From the NCBI GenBank assembly GCA_937923225.1, contig CALAKR010000249.1, positions 1 to 5,883 on the forward strand: a DNA stretch of 5,883 nt, read 5' to 3'. Shown here in pieces: positions 4,048 to 5,883 of the stretch. The position numbers were made by a program, and so were the translations under genes. The stretch's first letter is position 1; every line of letters starts with the position of its first letter. The notes under the pieces were generated by a model. It searched no databases and was not told the DNA's origin. It was given only the letters and a program-made list of their open reading frames with translations. This DNA comes from an uncultured Aquabacterium sp. Its GTDB lineage: Bacteria; Pseudomonadota; Gammaproteobacteria; Burkholderiales; Burkholderiaceae_C.

Positions 4048-5883
4048 ATGTTCAAGTGGCTACTGGATACCTCTTTGGCCAATCGGCTGCTGGTCCTGCT
4101 GACCGCGGCCGTGCTGATGGCCTATGGCGCATTCACCTTGTCGCGCACGCCGGTGGATGTCTTTCCCGATCTCAACAAGCCCACGGTCACCATCATGACG
4201 GAGGCCGGCGGCATGGCCTCTGAAGAGGTGGAACAGCTCATCACCTTCCCGCTGGAAACCACCATGAACGGCTTGCCGGGCGTGGAGTCCGTGCGGTCCA
4301 CCTCCAGTTCGGGCTTGTCCTTCATCTACGTGACCTTCAACTGGGGCACCGACATCTTCCGCGCCCGGCAGATGGTGTCCGAGCGGTTGACCTCGATGGA
4401 GGAAGGACTGCCTGCCGGCGTGATCCCGCGCATGGGGCCGATCAGCTCCATCATGGGGGAGATCATGCAGATCGCCATCCCCATCGACACGGCCAAGGCA
4501 TCGCCCATGGCGGTGCGCGAGTATGCCGACTGGGTGCTGCGCCCTCGCCTGATGGCCATCCCCGGCGTGGCCCAGGTGATCCCGATCGGCGGCGAGGTGC
4601 GGCAGTTCCAGGTGCAGCCCGACACGGCCCGCATGGCCGCGATGGGCATCACGCTGGAGCAGATCGAATCGGCCTTGCGCGGCTTCTCGTCCAACACCTC
4701 AGGCGGGTTCCTGGAGCTCAATGGCCGTGAGTACCTGATCCGCCATCTGGGGCGAACCTCCAGGCTCGATCACCTGCAGAACCTGGCGCTGACGGCGCGT
4801 GACGGGCAGCCCGTGCTGCTGCGCCAGGTGGCCAGTGTGGCCTTCGCACCGGCCATCAAGCGCGGTGATGCGGGTTTCGGCGGCAAGCCGGCTGTGATCC
4901 TGGGCATCCAGAAACAGCCCACGGCCGACACCATCGGCCTCACGCGCACCATCGAGGCAGCGCTGGGTGATCTGCAGAAGGCCCTGCCTTCCGGCATGGA
5001 GGCACCGCGTGTCACCTTCCGCCAGGCCAGCTTCATCGAGTCATCCGTCAGCACGCTGCAGGGCAAGCTGATCGGTGCGTCGGTGTTTGTCGCGGTGATC
5101 CTGTTCGTGTTCCTGGGCACGGTGCGGCCCACGGTGATCGCGCTCACGGCCATTCCCGTGTCCATCTTCATCACGGCGCTGGTGTTCAGGTACTTCGGCC
5201 TGTCCATCAACACGATGACGCTGGGCGGATTGGCCATTGCCATCGGTGGGCTGGTCGATGATGCCGTGGTCGATGTGGAGAACATCCTGCGGCGGCTGAA
5301 GATGGAGCGCAGCAAGGCAGAGGCCGACCGTGCTCCTACGCTGGCCGTGGTGGAGGCGGCCTCCATGGAAGTGCGCTCGGGCATCCTGTACGCCACCGCC
5401 ATCATCGTGCTGGTGTTCCTGCCGCTGTTCGCGTTGCCGGGCATCGAGGGACGCCTGTTCGTGCCACTGGGCATTGCCTTCATCGTGTCGACGCTGGCGT
5501 CACTGCTGGTGTCGGTCACGGTCACGCCGGTGCTGTCCTCCTTCCTGCTGCCGCGCATGAAGCTGGGCCATGGCGACACCAAGGCACTGGCCTGGCTCAA
5601 GGCGCGCTACACGGTCGCCCTGACAGCCACCCTCGCCCACCCGCGTCGGGCTCTGGCAGCCGGCGCCGTGGCCGTGCTGGGAGCGGCTGCGGCTGTGCCC
5701 TTCTTCCCGACCACCTTCCTGCCCCCTTTCAATGAAGGCACGCTGTTGATCGGCCTGCGGCTGAACCCTGGTGTCACCCTGGCGGAATCTTCGGCCCTGG
5801 CCAGCCAGGCCGAGCACCTGGTGCGGCAGGTGCCCGAGGTGACACACGTGGGCCGTCGCAGCGGCCGTGCCGAGCTGGATGAG
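4048..5883 (+). CDS. czcA: CzcA/CusA-family heavy-metal RND proton antiporter, N-terminal 612 residues
   Basis: This is the inner-membrane pump of the efflux complex, cut by the right edge at about 60 percent of the usual length (just over 1,000 residues). After TM1 (about 13-30) come the first large periplasmic loop (31-335), TM2 (341-357), TM3 (361-381), TM4 (390-410), TM5 (446-463), TM6 (about 473-500), TM7 near 545-562 and the start of the second periplasmic loop with F-N-E-G-T-L. Family hallmarks include T-P-V-D-V-F-P-D-L-N near residue 35 and G-L-P-G-V near 75. TM4 reads A398-I-G-G-L-V-D404-D-A-V-V-D-V-E411-N. D404 and E411 match the proton-relay acidic residues of CusA (D405, E412), but the first Asp of CzcA's D-F-G motif is Ala. 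The start at 4048 has GAGGAG at 4035-4040 and follows czcB by 11 bp. HME-RND membership is certain. The ion is not: the motif fits neither the classic Czc nor the Cus type. Confidence 0.95.
   Translation, partial: MFKWLLDTSLANRLLVLLTAAVLMAYGAFTLSRTPVDVFPDLNKPTVTIMTEAGGMASEEVEQLITFPLETTMNGLPGVESVRSTSSSGLSFIYVTFNWGTDIFRARQMVSERLTSMEEGLPAGVIPRMGPISSIMGEIMQIAIPIDTAKASPMAVREYADWVLRPRLMAIPGVAQVIPIGGEVRQFQVQPDTARMAAMGITLEQIESALRGFSSNTSGGFLELNGREYLIRHLGRTSRLDHLQNLALTARDGQPVLLRQVASVAFAPAIKRGDAGFGGKPAVILGIQKQPTADTIGLTRTIEAALGDLQKALPSGMEAPRVTFRQASFIESSVSTLQGKLIGASVFVAVILFVFLGTVRPTVIALTAIPVSIFITALVFRYFGLSINTMTLGGLAIAIGGLVDDAVVDVENILRRLKMERSKAEADRAPTLAVVEAASMEVRSGILYATAIIVLVFLPLFALPGIEGRLFVPLGIAFIVSTLASLLVSVTVTPVLSSFLLPRMKLGHGDTKALAWLKARYTVALTATLAHPRRALAAGAVAVLGAAAAVPFFPTTFLPPFNEGTLLIGLRLNPGVTLAESSALASQAEHLVRQVPEVTHVGRRSGRAELDE

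Noticed and set aside
4770..5600. 276-codon minus-strand open frame opposite czcA
   Set aside because: Its composition (Ser/Thr/Met/Arg-rich) is what high-GC codon bias produces antisense to a membrane protein. The sense strand carries the unmistakable RND motifs.

Overview
The window reads as high-GC proteobacterial DNA, most likely from a betaproteobacterium of the Burkholderiales. This rests on strong G/C third-position bias, a CzcI-type leader gene and a Czc-style gene order; the genus cannot be named. The left edge carries the first 76 codons of a ParA-family ATPase on the minus strand. It is preceded by an overlapping 37-codon small ORF that has an excellent ribosome binding site. ParA genes of this sort belong to partition or maintenance modules of plasmids and integrative conjugative elements, so the metal operon beside it is plausibly mobile-element cargo (inference).

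Positions 341-508 are a non-coding divergent promoter region. It holds a perfect 19-bp dyad (419-437), a consensus-like -35 hexamer on the minus strand (466-471) and a weak -10-like AT-rich patch on the plus strand. From 509 to the right edge everything lies on the plus strand: czcI-like (509-886), a 132-bp gap with three small hairpins, czcC-like outer-membrane factor (1019-2287), a 199-residue membrane-anchored His-rich periplasmic protein (2331-2930), czcB-like adaptor (2927-4036) and czcA-like HME-RND pump (4048 to the edge, cut at codon 612).

The last four genes are tightly packed (43-bp gap, 4-bp overlap, 11-bp gap) and should form one operon. Together they would build a tripartite proton-driven efflux complex spanning inner membrane, periplasm and outer membrane, exporting heavy-metal cations. 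Three successive exported proteins (the CzcI-like protein, the 199-residue protein and the adaptor) carry His-rich clusters just after their signal peptides, consistent with periplasmic metal capture. The substrate is uncertain. The pump's TM4 signature (A-I-G-G-L-V-D-D-A-V-V-D-V-E-N) is neither the classic Czc Zn/Co/Cd motif nor the Cus Cu/Ag motif. No regulator gene is visible in the window.

The most unusual points are the stand-alone anchored His-rich subunit paired with a short adaptor, the small ORF overlapping parA, and the dyad between the divergent units. Nothing here proves a wholly new system.
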